Shown in pieces: positions 21,447 to 31,162 of a stretch of 64,000 bases of DNA (its first letter is position 1; every line of letters starts with the position of its first letter). This stretch comes from Limnephilus marmoratus (taxonomy: Eukaryota > Arthropoda > Insecta > Trichoptera > Limnephilidae). The stretch spans positions 23,348,770-23,412,769 of the forward strand of contig OU862923.1 in NCBI GenBank assembly GCA_917880885.1, in the 5' to 3' direction. The position numbers were made by a program, and so were the translations under genes. The notes beneath the pieces are model-generated. The model made no database searches. It worked only from the letters and a program-made list of their open reading frames with translations, and was not told the origin of the DNA.

Positions 21447-23114
21447 GTGATGGATACGTGCATGAGAAGAGGAACTTTCCCTTCTGAATGGAAGAGGGGC
21501 GTGCTTAGGATTATACCAAAGGGGAACGGCAAACCAAGGTCGGACGTGAAGGCCTACCGTCCAATCACCCTGCTACCTGTCCTGGGGAAGATCCTGGAGA
21601 AACTGATTAGACAGCGTTTACGTCAAACCTTATCCCCACCCTGCGAGCGTCAGTTTGGTTTTGTCCCCGGTATGTCCACTGAGCACGCCATCACGTATGC
21701 GCTTGAATGGGTGAAGGCTTGCCAAAAGAGGTACGTAATTGGAATCTTCCTCGATATTACTGGTGCCTTCGATCACGCTTGGTGGCCGATGATACTTGTC
21801 AAGCTCAAAAATAGGAAATGTCCACAAAACCTGTTCAAGATCTGCGCTGATTACCTCTGCGACAGAACTATCATCCTTTCTTTTGGAGACTACCTGATTG
21901 AACGAGGAGTTGACTTGGGTTGTCCTCAGGGTTCAATCCTTGGACCAGAGTTTTGGAATATTGTGTTTGACGATTCCTCCAGGTTGCCCTTACCTGAGGG
22001 ATGTATCTCGGTGGACTACGCTGATGACAAATTGTATCTTGTCTCGGGGAACAGCAGAAAGGAAGTTGAGAGTAAAGCTGAAGAGGTTTTAAGTGTGATT
22101 TTAGAATGGGGAAAGAGAAACCGGCTGACCTTCGCTCCCCACAAGACTATGGGACTCCTGATGAAGGGTAACCTCAATAGAAGTAGAAATCCAACCATCA
22201 AAATGGGAGATACCAATATCCGATTCGTTGAGAACACTACATACCTAGGCGTCACTTTGGATCGAACGTCCTCGTTCTTGACCCATGTTAAAAGCGTGTC
22301 AAGTAAGGCCCAGGCCCTCTTCTTGAAATTGAGAAGAATCTCTACTGCCGAGTGGGGATTGCGCTCTCCAGCGCTCCGTCTCTTATATAGGGGGGTTTAC
22401 GTGACGCAAGTCTCGTATGCGGCCTCTGTGTGGGAGCACCGCCTGGAGAATGCACTCATACTCTCGGCGCTCAAGAGAGGCCAGCGAGTCCCCTTGCTGG
22501 CGCTTTCGGGTGCTTATAGAACAGTTGCTTCGGACGCTTTGCCAGTCTTGGCCGGCATTTTGCCAATTGATCTTGAAATCAGGGAGGTGCTAACAAAGAA
22601 GAGCCTGACAAAAGGAAGGCCCGCTACACACCTAGGTGTTGAACTAATACCAGGCGGGGCAGTGTCTCTCCCAGGTCTTCTTAGAGAGATGCGAGAAAGA
22701 ACACTGAGAGAATGGCAAGAGCGATGGGACAGGTCGAATACGGGAAGATGGACTTACTCCTTCTTCCCGTCAGTTAAACTCAGAATGGAAGGGGCACACA
22801 TTGTAAGAGATCACCATGTGACCCAATTACTGTCCGGGCATGGGGAGTTTAGGGGGAGATTGCACAGTCTCTCTCTATCCCCCCATCCAAACTGCGCGTG
22901 TGGCAATACGGACCAAACAGCCGAGCACATTCTGTGGCATTGTGAGATTATGACGGATGCTCGAGAGGAAATGTTGGATGGTTTACAAGTGACCACGAGA
23001 CCAGTATGGAACGCTGATCTCGTCTCGAATAAGGTGAACTTCGAGTGCCTGCGGAAGTTTACAAAGGTTTGGGTTGAGAGATGGCCTGATCTTAGAGTCG
23101 CTGACCAGCTGTAA
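21447..23114 (+). pseudogene. Element B ORF2 fragment: reverse transcriptase and C-terminal Cys/His motif
   Basis: The open frame of 555 codons lacks the endonuclease and the start of the RT. Numbered from its first Met, it has FLDITGAFDHAWW (101-113, Asp 103), GCPQGSILGP (158-167) and YADD (191-194). The C-terminal motif reads CACGNTDQTAEHILWHC, with the same CxC..H..C spacing as element A. It is very similar to A ORF2 over this span, with scattered substitutions, so the two belong to sister lineages rather than one duplicated copy. The Met taken as start is internal to the RT domain and is not a true start codon. The catalytic Asp residues are all present, so the reading frame decayed little after insertion. 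Confidence 0.88.
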
Positions 23115-24322
23115 AATCATTGTGAGTTTCAGATGCCTGGTGTATTTGCTCCTGATGACCACTGACTTTTCTTTCTCATCTCTTTTATTACCATTGCTCC
23201 GATTTTTTTTTGGTTTTCTATATCTTTATCTTCACTGCCTTTATGTTTCCTTAGATTTTAAACCCAAGCGGAGTTGAAAATATTTTGTTTTTACTGCGAT
23301 AAATTCCTGGTGGTTTAAAATCTTTATGTACTTCATGTAGTTCTGCTTTTTCTCCCATTTCAGACTTTGATGTGCCGAATTGAGAGCGAAGGTCCTGATG
23401 ACTCCTTCGCTCAAAACAAATTGATACATTTCTGTTATTACTGACCAAATTAAAAACATGGTATATAATATATTCTGCTACTTATAACCAACTGTTATTC
23501 TTCACTAAGTATTATGTTCTCTTATTTTTAGTTTTCCTTTTTTTTTGCAATTTTTTTTTCTGTTTTAGCGATTCAGCAATAAGCTCCGACCCTTGTGGCT
23601 GAAACTGAACTGTAAATGTTCTGTAATGTCAACTTCCCCATTTTGGGGGTGAGTTAGACCTCGCTCCTGGATACATTGGCGTTAAAAAAAAATTTCGGAA
23701 TGGAATCCTCACAAATCATCTGCGCCTCCCCCAGCGACATGTGTGGGCCTGAGGTTTGGCTGGGCGAACTCAGCATCCTTCCGCCCTGCCTCCGGCAACT
23801 CGACGCTTCCATCCTTAGGGTCTTCGGGTACGTTCCCCTACTTCCCACTTACTATCGTCAAGGCACAACCGAGAAACCGGCTAAAGGGTGCGGATGTTGA
23901 GATTCATTCACGGCAGACCGATCACCATACACATTCTGGCTGGTACTGCCAGATGACGAGAGAGGTATCCCACCCGACACAAGCGTTCTTCATATCACAA
24001 TACTTGTTTTCATTATCTTTTCTTGCAGATGCTTGCAACATACGCAAGATGCCATTACCCTGCGAGCAGCCGCCTTTCATGTTTTTCTCTTATCTTTTTT
24101 TAATTTGTTTATCCGTGACTTGCTTTATATTTTTTGCATTTTGTATATTATGTAAGCACTTGCATACTGCTTCCTAACACTGTATGCAGGGACACTGGAG
24201 GTCTAGATTCGTTCAAACTTAAATGTAGATTCGTTCTTTCAAAAAAATTAGAGTCCTTGCGAGAGCCTTGAAGGAGTAACCATCTGTTACTTATACCAGG
24301 GCGGGTAAGTGGTGGATACCTC
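23115..24322 (+). other. Element B 3' UTR
   Basis: About 1.2 kb between the ORF2 stop and the 3' terminus. It contains T-rich DNA, a GC-rich block (23.7-23.9 kb) homologous to the 3' UTR of A, and the conserved terminal block CTTGCATACTGCTTCCTAAC ... CTTCAAA.. GAAGGAGTAACCATCTG ... GGTGGATACCTCC. Open frames here show no domain. Confidence 0.75.
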
Positions 24323-24329
24323 CACTGCC

Positions 24330-24971
24330 CGCGTTTGTTTGTTTTCCGCCTGAGGGGGGGGCAACAGTGGGTTTATGTTTGATTAAAAGGTCGATTTTTT
24401 CAACTAAGCCAGCTTGAGAGGTAATGACTTCCTCGAGGGCTTTAGCCCTTGCCTTCAGCGACGCATTCTCCACCACCAGGATAACTAGGTCTCTTTTAAT
24501 TATGTCGACCGCTTGAGCGACAACTTGTTTCTCCTCCTTATTCATTTTGTTCCTACCCTCTGTGACAGCACCTGTAATTTTTGCGAGGTTTTCCCAAAAC
24601 TTATTCAGGAAATCTTCGAAAGGTTGAGCTTCATCAGAGGGTGGGAGCTTTTTGTTTATTTGAATTGGAGACTTACCTCCCACTCCCTCATTAACATTAT
24701 TGCAGAAGCCTGCCGTAAGTCGCCGAGGATCTGACTCCTGATCCTTGTCGGGAGACGTAATCATATCAGCAATCTGTAACGACAAGCCTAAGTTAGTTTT
24801 ATCTCTTACCGGAGATTGTTGAGAGGTTCCCGCAGTAGGGTCTGTGGTCTCTAGTGAGCGCGCAAATTCCACAGCATCCTCATATTCCATCTCCGCCAGA
24901 CATGCCCTGTGGGCCATTTGGCGGTCTAGGTCTTCCGAGATCCGCTTTAAAATCTCATCTGCGCGGTCCAT
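24330..24971 (-). pseudogene. Element A ORF1, N-terminal part (split from its C-terminus by element B)
   Basis: The open frame starts at the Met at 24971 (MDRADEILKRISEDLD). It has an acidic and Ser/Thr-rich N-terminus, then a long helical, charged segment near residues 130-200 (NKEEKQVVAQAVDIIKRD, VENASLKARAKALEEV) that looks like a coiled coil, as in ORF1 proteins that multimerise. Orientation and order match ORF1 of element A, and the frame runs into GGKQTNAG just before the 3' end of element B. The last dozen codons of the continuous frame (to 24291) are 3' UTR sequence of element B read backwards, not genuine ORF1. Assignment to ORF1 rests on position, strand and architecture, since no zinc knuckle is in this half. 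Confidence 0.78.
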
Positions 24972-25587
24972 ATCTTATCTCAACATAACTTACCCTAGTT
25001 TTAAGAAGAGAATTTAATTGTAGATAATATTACACTCCGAAACGAAGGTTAAAACAAATGAAATTACGGGTTACGACACTTATTCGATAGAGTTTCACAG
25101 CGCGGTTTTAATGGTATAACTGTTTCTACGATTCGTTTTCACTGGGGAAAGTTATAGGTTTCTACACTTTTTATTGATTTTTTTTTTTTTAAGTTTTAAT
25201 AATGTTTTTTCAGAAAAATATATTTGAACACCAAGTACACCTATTCGATAGAGCTTGATAGTGCGCATTCACTGATATATTTTTTTCCGCGGTCCGTTTC
25301 CGTTCTCCAAAGTTACAGACTTCGACACTTTTTTGTGGGACGCCAAGAAGGCTCCCACAACCGGTGAGCTTCTAACGGAGTCGAATATTTTATGTTTCAA
25401 CACGTTATTCAATTCGGCACAATTATTTCACACTGTATGCACACTATTACTATTTAAAATTGGGCAGAAATCTGCTCAAAAAAACGATTTAACAGGGGCG
25501 GAGCGCGGGTCGGTAGGATTCGCGCAACGGAGCGATGTTAAAATAAACTGTCCCGCACGGTGACGGAACTGGAACTTTATTTATCTA
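24972..25587 (-). promoter_or_regulatory. Element A 5' UTR with tandem-like repeat units
   Basis: This is the region between the 5' boundary (target duplication at 25588) and the ORF1 start. It holds two diverged units spaced 161 bp: TATTCGATAGAG at about 25081 and again at about 25242. Each is followed on the + strand by a GCGC-containing segment, a CGTTT...(G)AAAGTTA.AG segment and CACTTTTT. A third weaker echo lies near 25400. LINEs often carry their internal promoter in the 5' UTR, sometimes as repeated monomers; that role here is inference. Confidence 0.55.
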
Positions 25588-25596
25588 TACAGTAAT
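25588..25596. repeat. Target-site duplication of element A (5' side copy)
   Basis: TACAGTAAT directly outside the 5' end of element A, a second copy of 16310-16318. Confidence 0.85.
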
Positions 25597-25660
25597 ATAT
25601 AACTCTCTCTCTTACTATCTTCACTAACTTAGATAGTAAGAGAGAGAGTTATATATTACT
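25591..25660. repeat. Perfect 30-bp inverted repeat at the element A 5' junction
   Basis: Arms 25591-25620 and 25631-25660 are exact reverse complements around a 10-nt loop. The left arm begins AGTAATATATAACTCTCT inside the target duplication. The intact MITE copy lacks the second arm. Confidence 0.9.
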
Positions 25661-25790
25661 TCTCCATCTCAACTTCCGTTCGCCTCGCCCGATTACACTT
25701 TTCGTAACGCTCTCGTCACGCATTCACCAGCTTACTCCCCAAGTCAAGCGTGCGTATAGAAGTTTTACTTCAAAAATTGCTTACTGTGGT

Positions 25791-26537
25791 GATATTATGA
25801 GAATTTATTATCGTCAGGTTAGTTGTAAACCGGGAATGTTTGTCTTTCTTAAAAAAACTACATAATAAATTCAGATAAAATACAAATAAACTGAGATAAT
25901 CTTAACAATTTAGTTTGCAAGGATCTGAATTCTTTTACGTTTATTTCCCGTGTTTGTCGAATATTTATGTCTTCTATATTATACTGTATTATTTTGTACC
26001 ATTATGTCCATCGATTTCTGTCAGAGGCTGCCGAAATAAGATAGAGGAGTTCTTTTAATCATTGCTTTGGCTGTTGTTTTATGGCGTATAAGGTTTCCTG
26101 AAAGAAGATATTATACAACTGGCAAAAAAAAAATTGTAATACAATCATACTTCTTCAAGAAAATAAAAGGAAAAAATATTTATTTATTTATCTATAAAAA
26201 GTATGTTTGTATTACATTATTCGATGCCTGTCTCACTAGGGTATACCTGTGTTGAGACAGGCGTAGAGGTACATAAATGAGTATCATACATAAGAATATT
26301 TAATTACAACATAAGAATATTTAAGGTAAGATACATACTGATTTATACAATTCAAGCAGAAAGATGATTAAGATTGAGGGTTAATATCATAAAGAGAGCA
26401 TTATATAGGTGAAGGAAGAGATGAATAAAGTAGTAAATCCTGTTGAATCTATATAGGGACTTATATTATACATATAGGATTTTACTATTTTAAGTTCTTT
26501 AATAAGGGTAAGGACATACGTGAGATGGTAATTCTGT
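25791..26537. other. No gene recognised
   Basis: AT-rich. TAAGAATATTTAA occurs twice near 26.29 kb; it may include the 3' UTR of the LINE fragment that starts at 26538. Confidence 0.45.
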
Positions 26538-26830
26538 CTATTTGTACTCTATTTTACAGATGTTAGCAGTAGTGTGACGTCCAATACTTAAAATCCATTT
26601 CTTTATATCTTGTTTGTATTTGGTCATTGATTCAGTTTGTTTAATCGTGGCTGGAAGTGTATTGTGTAGTTTGCAAGCTATGTATTTAAAGTGTTTTTGT
26701 CCAAAGGTGGTTTTAGAAAAGGGAGTTTGGAGAAGTTCTTTATTTTTGGCTCGGGTATTGTGTATCATTTGTGTTGGTTTGTATAGGATTTTGTTATTTT
26801 TATGTAAATAAAGTAAGACGGATTTTGCGT
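26538..26830 (-). pseudogene. LINE ORF C-terminal fragment
   Basis: The open frame shows HNTRAKNKELLQTPFSKTTF, GQKHFKYIACKLHNTLPATI and KYKQDIKKWIL, the last part of a CR1/Jockey-type RT ORF (NTR.......P...T..G...F.Y...KL.N.LP..IK). No upstream RT motif is seen in frame. Confidence 0.65.
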
Positions 26831-26994
26831 AGAGCTGTTATATAAATAAAGTTTTTGGAATTCATCTTTAACGAGTTGAAGGAGATCACAAGCTATGTAT
26901 AATGCTCACAAGCGAACATCACAACACTCAAAATGAACATCAGATTTGACATCTTTGATCCTTAAACGATGTTAAAGGAAAACATTGAAAACAA

Positions 26995-28384
26995 ATAAAA
27001 CTTTTTTGGGTTAGTCACACCATTTATAACTCAAGAACGGCTGGACCGATTTTTATAATCTCTGATTTGTTAGATTTGTCTCCGCCCCGAATAGCAGAAT
27101 GGCTATTAAAACATCGGAAAATTTAACGAAAAAAACATATGAAGAAAATTCTATTCCTCATACATTTTGTATGGAACAAATTCTCTTCTTTTGAAAGAGC
27201 TGCAGCTATATTGTGATAAGTATAACATGGAATAGTGAGTGAATTCCAAAATTTCAAAAACGTCGAATGTCAATGCGCTGATTGTTTTACTTTTGTTCTT
27301 AAGATGAAGTTATACGTAAAATCCTATTTAGATACTATTTTGATTGATCTTTACGACGAATCGGCTTACAATATGAACATAAAAAATATGCTACGGATAA
27401 ATCGAAGCTTTAACTAGTTTTTCTATGTTTTGGAATCTATCTATCTATCTATCTATATAAATAAAAATGAATCGCCGTCGTGTATGTACGCGCATAACTT
27501 CCGAACGACTGCACCAAATTGGAAAATCTTTTTTTTTGTGTTCATTATTGTCAGGACAATGTTTGTATAAAACTACTGGTGAGCTCTGGCATTATGAAAT
27601 TTGTACAAAAAATTGCAATAGGTGGCACGCGAGCTGTTTGAAAACTGAATGTACCGGGACTGAATGTATGGAATGCGGGAGGGGGAGGGATACTCGGGTA
27701 GGGAGGGGGGATAGAAACCCGGGAGGGGGAGGGGAACCTGGGAGAGGAGAGGGAAACTCGAGAGGGGCGTTCGCGGGACGGGGGAAGGGTGACGGAAGGG
27801 GAACGGGACGAATGGGAAAGGACACGCAGGGAGAAACAATTTCTTTATTAAGTGGCATAGCAACGCATGCCGGGAACCAGCTAGTTACAATATAATTATT
27901 ATTAACGTAACAAAAAATATTAGCGTAAACCACCAAAAATATTATATTTTTTCATGACTTAACTATGAAGTAATAGAAAAATCAATTTTTAAAAAATACC
28001 CCTTTATGGCTAAGACTATTTTTGAGGTTTTCCATGTTCTAACTTTTTTTCGTTCTTATAAAATTATGCACAAAATAAATAAAAACCACTTTTTCGCTCA
28101 CTTGCCTCGTGCAAATAAGACGCTCGATTTTAAAATTTTGCAAGCATGAGATTCGAAATATTTCTAGCGTTTATATTCCTCTTAAACATATAATGCTGCC
28201 CCTCTTTCTTACACACTAAATGTCTATAGTCGAAAATGAGACAAACGGCGAACGTATGTTTGCGCATCGATAATTGCTTCATTGTGTAATTTTTAACTTT
28301 ATAAAAATTCTGAATTTAATTCAGCTTATAAGTTAACAAAAGTTATTGCTTATGAGGCGGTACGAAGTTCTCTGGGTCAGCTAG
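26995..28384 (+). mobile_element. Helitron-like element (outer), interrupted by a second Helitron
   Basis: The 5' part (26995-27235: AACGGCTGGACCGATTTT, CTCCGCCCCGAATAGCAGAA) matches 38228-38460. The 3' end reads GCGGTACGAAGTTCTCTGGG then TCAGCTAG followed by T, the CTAG|T terminus of Helitrons. GCGCATCGATAATTGC near 28262 is shared with 38.6 kb. The 5' limit is not defined. Confidence 0.6.
27436..27884 (+). mobile_element. Nonautonomous Helitron nested in the outer copy
   Basis: Starts TCTATCTATCTATC after an A and ends CCAGCTAG before a T, as expected for A|T insertion. A hairpin GGCAT-AGCAACGC-ATGCC lies about 11 nt before the end. There is no Rep/Hel coding. The interior 27670-27800 is a G/A-rich array of GGGAGGGG-like units. 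Confidence 0.7.
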
Positions 28385-28489
28385 TAAAGTTTTTAAGTTT
28401 GTTAAGTTTGAAAAATAAACTTTTTTGTTTTGGTGTGCTCAGTTGTCATTTCTCAGAGGTGAAATGTCGGCGTGTTTGCATTCTTTTTT

Positions 28490-28920
28490 AAATAGTCCCC
28501 ACAGGATGCTCAGAGGAAAAATAATCTCTCAGGGCCTGTGTCATCTTTGAGATGCTGTATAGGGGTTCAAAGACCCAAAGACCCATTATAGGACCTTTAT
28601 AAAGGATATGGAAAGAAAAGAGAGGAATTTATGGTGGTGGGTAGGAATTCGTGAGTCACCATGCCCAGGAGTGAAGGACCAATGCTGTACTACACTGAGA
28701 TTCAAGGTGATGGATCGATAGAGTCCGGCTGGAGATGCCTAGGTTAGGTCTTGTTCATTCAGCCCAAAGATATTCAAATACAGAAATTCAGCCTATCCCA
28801 ATCCTGCCCGCAACGCAGTAGGTGGGCAAAGGCATTCGCCACCAGGACCTAGACAAACCTCACCCCATGAATCTATCAACCCTTACTTAGGGTGACTTAT
28901 TACATGGGTATTACTTATCC
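28490..28920 (-). mobile_element. SINE family C, diverged copy
   Basis: On the + strand: CTCTCAGGGCCTGTGTCATC, GATGCTGTATAGGGGTTC and AAACCTCACCCCATGAA, all family C landmarks in reverse order. Confidence 0.65.
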
Positions 28921-28959
28921 AATTAATGATTCCCGGGACACAATGAATATTATTTAATT

Positions 28960-29105
28960 TTATGAAGACTTCAGCGACTTTAAAAGTTTTTCCGAAACTC
29001 AATCGAAAATCTGATAACAGAAAAAGATACGCTCACATCATGGACTCGAACCCGGGACCTTCGTCTTGCCGGGGCGCAACTCTACCAACTGAGCTAATGT
29101 GACAT
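28960..29105 (-). mobile_element. tRNA-derived SINE, family D, copy 1
   Basis: On the - strand the head reads GTCACATTAGCTCAGTTGGT, GCGCCCCGGCAAGACGAAGG and CCCGGGTTCGAGTCC (good boxes A and B). The acceptor-like ends GTCACAT and ATGTGAG pair at six of seven positions, followed by CGATTGAGTTTCGG. The anticodon arm does not fold as a normal tRNA, so I call it tRNA-derived rather than a tRNA gene. Confidence 0.6.
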
Positions 29106-29217
29106 ACTTTTCAATCATATTTAACTGTATCATACTTTGACTAAGAACTATCAAAATCATCTTCATTTTCTTAACGCATATTTTCATCGGCTGTTATCTT
29201 TTGAATGAAATGAAAGT

Positions 29218-29305
29218 ACGGCAAGACGAAGGTCCTGGGTTCGAGTCCCAGATGTGACCGCATATTTTTCAGATTTACGATTGAGTATCGCTAATATTGT
29301 CTTTA
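29218..29305 (+). mobile_element. tRNA-derived SINE, family D, 5'-truncated copy 2
   Basis: CGGCAAGACGAAGGTCCTGG, GTTCGAGTCCCAGATGTGAC and ATTTTTCAGATTTACGATTG repeat the complement of copy 1 from its mid-head on. The two copies point away from a 112-bp spacer. Confidence 0.6.
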
Positions 29306-29410
29306 ATTAAATATTATAATTTGAGATTTTACTCAGTTAAAAATAAATTAATATTAGTTTTTCATATAAAACAGGTACTTTGTGATGTGAAATTATATTT
29401 AAAAATAAAA

Positions 29411-29580
29411 ATAACTTGGTAAACACCACTTTCATTTTATTAGGTATGTGCTTAATGCCAACCGGGTTTCGTTACAACCGTAGCTTCTTCAGGTCAGTAT
29501 TATACTATATTATGCTACGGTTGTAGCGAAACCCGGTCGGCAAGTATATAACAAAATAAAAGTGTTGTTTACCAAGTTAT
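29411..29580. mobile_element. Foldback repeat with hammerhead-like motif, compact palindrome
   Basis: Arms 29411-29484 and 29514-29580 are imperfect inverted copies. Outer ends are ATAACTTGGT/ACCAAGTTAT and inner ends CAACCGTAGC/GCTACGGTTG. The left arm on the - strand carries CTGAAGAAG-CTAC..GTAAC-GAAACCCGG; the right arm lacks CTGAAGA. Confidence 0.75.
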
Positions 29581-29934
29581 TGTTTTATTTATTTTATTCC
29601 AGCCGTTCCGGACGGATGGTGCAAAACCCAATCTGACTAGGGTATTATTAAATGAGGTATAAAAATTACACGAAAAGTAAAAAAGGCAAAAATATATTTT
29701 TGTTGGAATTGGATTATACCATAACGCACATAATGCAGTTTGTTTCATAAAACTTAAGTAACATTTTGATTTAACTGTAACAAGTTACTCTCAACGAAAA
29801 CAATAGTTAAAGTTTAAGCGTCGGAGTATAGGTTATATGTTGTAAAGCGACCTTGAAGTGATTTTCTCACGAAAACGGTACTGTAGGAATAATCCGAACA
29901 TTAATATTATTATTAAGCACTAAATTATATTTAT
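29581..29934. other. No gene recognised
   Basis: AT-rich spacer between foldback repeat and minisatellite. Confidence 0.5.
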
Positions 29935-30090
29935 GTAATCTACGTAATATACGCAATCTACGTAATTTACGTATTCTACGAATCCACGTAATTTACGTAA
30001 TTTACGTAAGCTACGTAATCAACTTAATCTACGTAATCTATTAAGTCTACGTAATCTACGTATGTAATCTACTTAATCTACGTAAATTAC
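29935..30090. repeat. Minisatellite of CTACGTAAT-like units
   Basis: About 16 degenerate 9- to 10-bp units (CTACGTAAT, TTACGTAAT) run up to the Harbinger-type MITE at 30095. Confidence 0.85.
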
Positions 30091-30094
30091 GTAA

Positions 30095-30252
30095 GGGAAC
30101 GTACCCATACTACGTGACACGTTTAGGGGGGGGGGGGGTCTTCAAAATGTCACGCTCCATACAAATGAGCGGCGGGTTGCTTAAGATTTTGGTCACGGGG
30201 GGGGGGGGGTAAAAATTGCAAAAAGTTGGTCACGTAGTATGGGTACGTTCCC
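30095..30252. mobile_element. PIF/Harbinger-type MITE, 158 bp
   Basis: Perfect 24-bp terminal inverted repeats start GGGAACGTACCCATACTACG. TAA flanks both ends (30092-30094 and 30253-30255), the 3-bp TWA duplication of PIF/Harbinger elements. Two G-runs of 13 or more lie inside. It has no coding capacity. Confidence 0.85.
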
Positions 30253-30255
30253 TAA

Positions 30256-31162
30256 TATATAATAATAATTGTTGGATGATTTTTATAGCGCCATGTTATT
30301 TATGTAATTAATGTTTTACGTCCCTACATGTTTCGTGAAATAATTTTAGAAAAGGGAAACCAAATTGTTGTTTAGTTATTTTTTTGGTTGAAATTACCTA
30401 AATCAAAATGGTAGAAAATCAAGATTTTTAAAATTATTTTAGTGTGAGTCAAATAAATATACTGCATCGTCAAGTACCAAAATCAGGAAAAAATGAGCTG
30501 AAATCGCCTGACTACACAATTTAGCCCTTTGATTACTTAGACTAATTAACGAATACCTTAACTTTGAATACCTTTTTTTAAAGATATTTCAAATAAACGC
30601 ACATTACGTGAAATGAAGATCCCAAATTTGAACCAAAAAGTTAGACGAATAGTTTTTGTCCTTCTGCAGTAAAGTTAAAAAAATTTTTGTTAGTTTTTTT
30701 TGGATTTCACAATGATAAAATTTGATTCTGATAAGTTCAATGGAAGAATAATCCGTACCTAATAATCCGAGGACGTAGTTGGCATTGCAACTTCTGTTAA
30801 ATCCAATATAAACTGCAGTTCAATATAAAATATAAACCAGTCTGCAGCCTGCCAGACATATTTCATATCGACTTTTGACGCAAGCGAATCTTTCATCATT
30901 CCAAGTGGTGTTGGCAGGTGGCGCTACTCAAAGAAAAATGTGATGATTCGAAATATATTTTTATTACGCAGAGTGGTTTGTTCTCCAGGGATGACCGGAG
31001 AAAAAATGTATTTTGTGTCCACCGTTTTGTAAATGCAATTCACAGATGGTTTGTGTGCACATTTTTAGTACGACGTCAATTATTTATTTGATTAAAATCG
31101 TTTAACCCATAAAATAACAGGAGACCAAATTTGTCCCAGGTCACATATGTCAGGTATATTGA
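30256..31162. other. No gene recognised
   Basis: AT-rich spacer. Confidence 0.5.

Larger units (their letters stand above)
21444..24322 (+). mobile_element. R1-clade non-LTR retrotransposon, element B (5'-truncated, nested in ORF1 of A)
   Basis: This is a second R1-clade element, related to A but clearly diverged, in opposite orientation. Homology to A ORF2 begins abruptly in the RT domain (CAGGTGATGGATACG against CAGGTGTTGGAGACG of A). It continues through the C-terminus and a 1.2-kb 3' UTR to GGTGGATACCTCCACT at about 24322. On both sides ORF1 of element A resumes in the same strand and order, so B jumped into A after A was in place. Flanks read GCCGCG before and GCCCGCG after, and a longer, imperfect similarity of the flanks is visible; a clean target duplication is not proven. 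5' truncation is the usual outcome of target-primed reverse transcription. Confidence 0.82.
16319..25587 (-). mobile_element. R1-clade non-LTR retrotransposon, element A (nearly complete, carries nested element B)
   Basis: The boundaries are set by a 9-bp direct repeat, TACAGTAAT, at 16310-16318 and 25588-25596. An unsplit copy of the host MITE at 9.4-9.7 kb has the same sequence once, so it acts as the empty site. Reading on the - strand the order is a 5' UTR with internal repeats, ORF1 (split by element B), ORF2 and a 1.15-kb 3' UTR ending without a poly-A run in GGTGGGTCCCCTCCA. Without B the element is about 6.4 kb, typical for R1-clade LINEs. The two overlapping ORFs, the apurinic-type endonuclease, the ORF1 zinc knuckles and the C-terminal Cys/His motif place it in the R1 clade (R1, TRAS, SART and relatives). 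The subfamily is not resolved. ORF2 is uninterrupted, which suggests a fairly young insertion; ORF1 is broken, so autonomous movement is not expected. Confidence 0.88.
25588..25790. mobile_element. MITE-like repeat, right part (split by element A)
   Basis: Continues the MITE after the target duplication: AACTCTCTCTCTTACTATC, TCTCCATCTCAACTTCCGTT, CGTAACGCTCTCGTCACGCA, CAGCTTACTCCCCAAGTCAA and GAAGTTTTACTTCA, all as in the intact copy. It contains an extra 30-bp inverted segment (25631-25660). Confidence 0.75.

Noticed and set aside
21287..21532. 81-codon minus-strand frame spanning the A/B junction
   Set aside because: It mixes antisense of element B with an alternative frame of element A ORF1; the true ORF1 frame is another one.
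21440..24322. Twin-priming explanation for the inverted R1-clade segments
   Set aside because: A and B overlap over the RT region and differ throughout, and ORF1 of A resumes beyond B. Two separate insertions fit better.
27467..27936. Gly/Arg-rich and Pro-rich open frames
   Set aside because: They are translations of the G/A-rich low-complexity array inside the nested Helitron.
29030..29105. Candidate tRNA gene
   Set aside because: Boxes A and B are good, but the anticodon stem does not form a standard 5-bp stem with a 7-nt loop, and a partial copy lies 112 bp away. Treated as a tRNA-derived SINE.
29935..30090. CRISPR-like array
   Set aside because: Units are 9-10 bp, degenerate and without spacers. 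It is a minisatellite in a eukaryotic genome.
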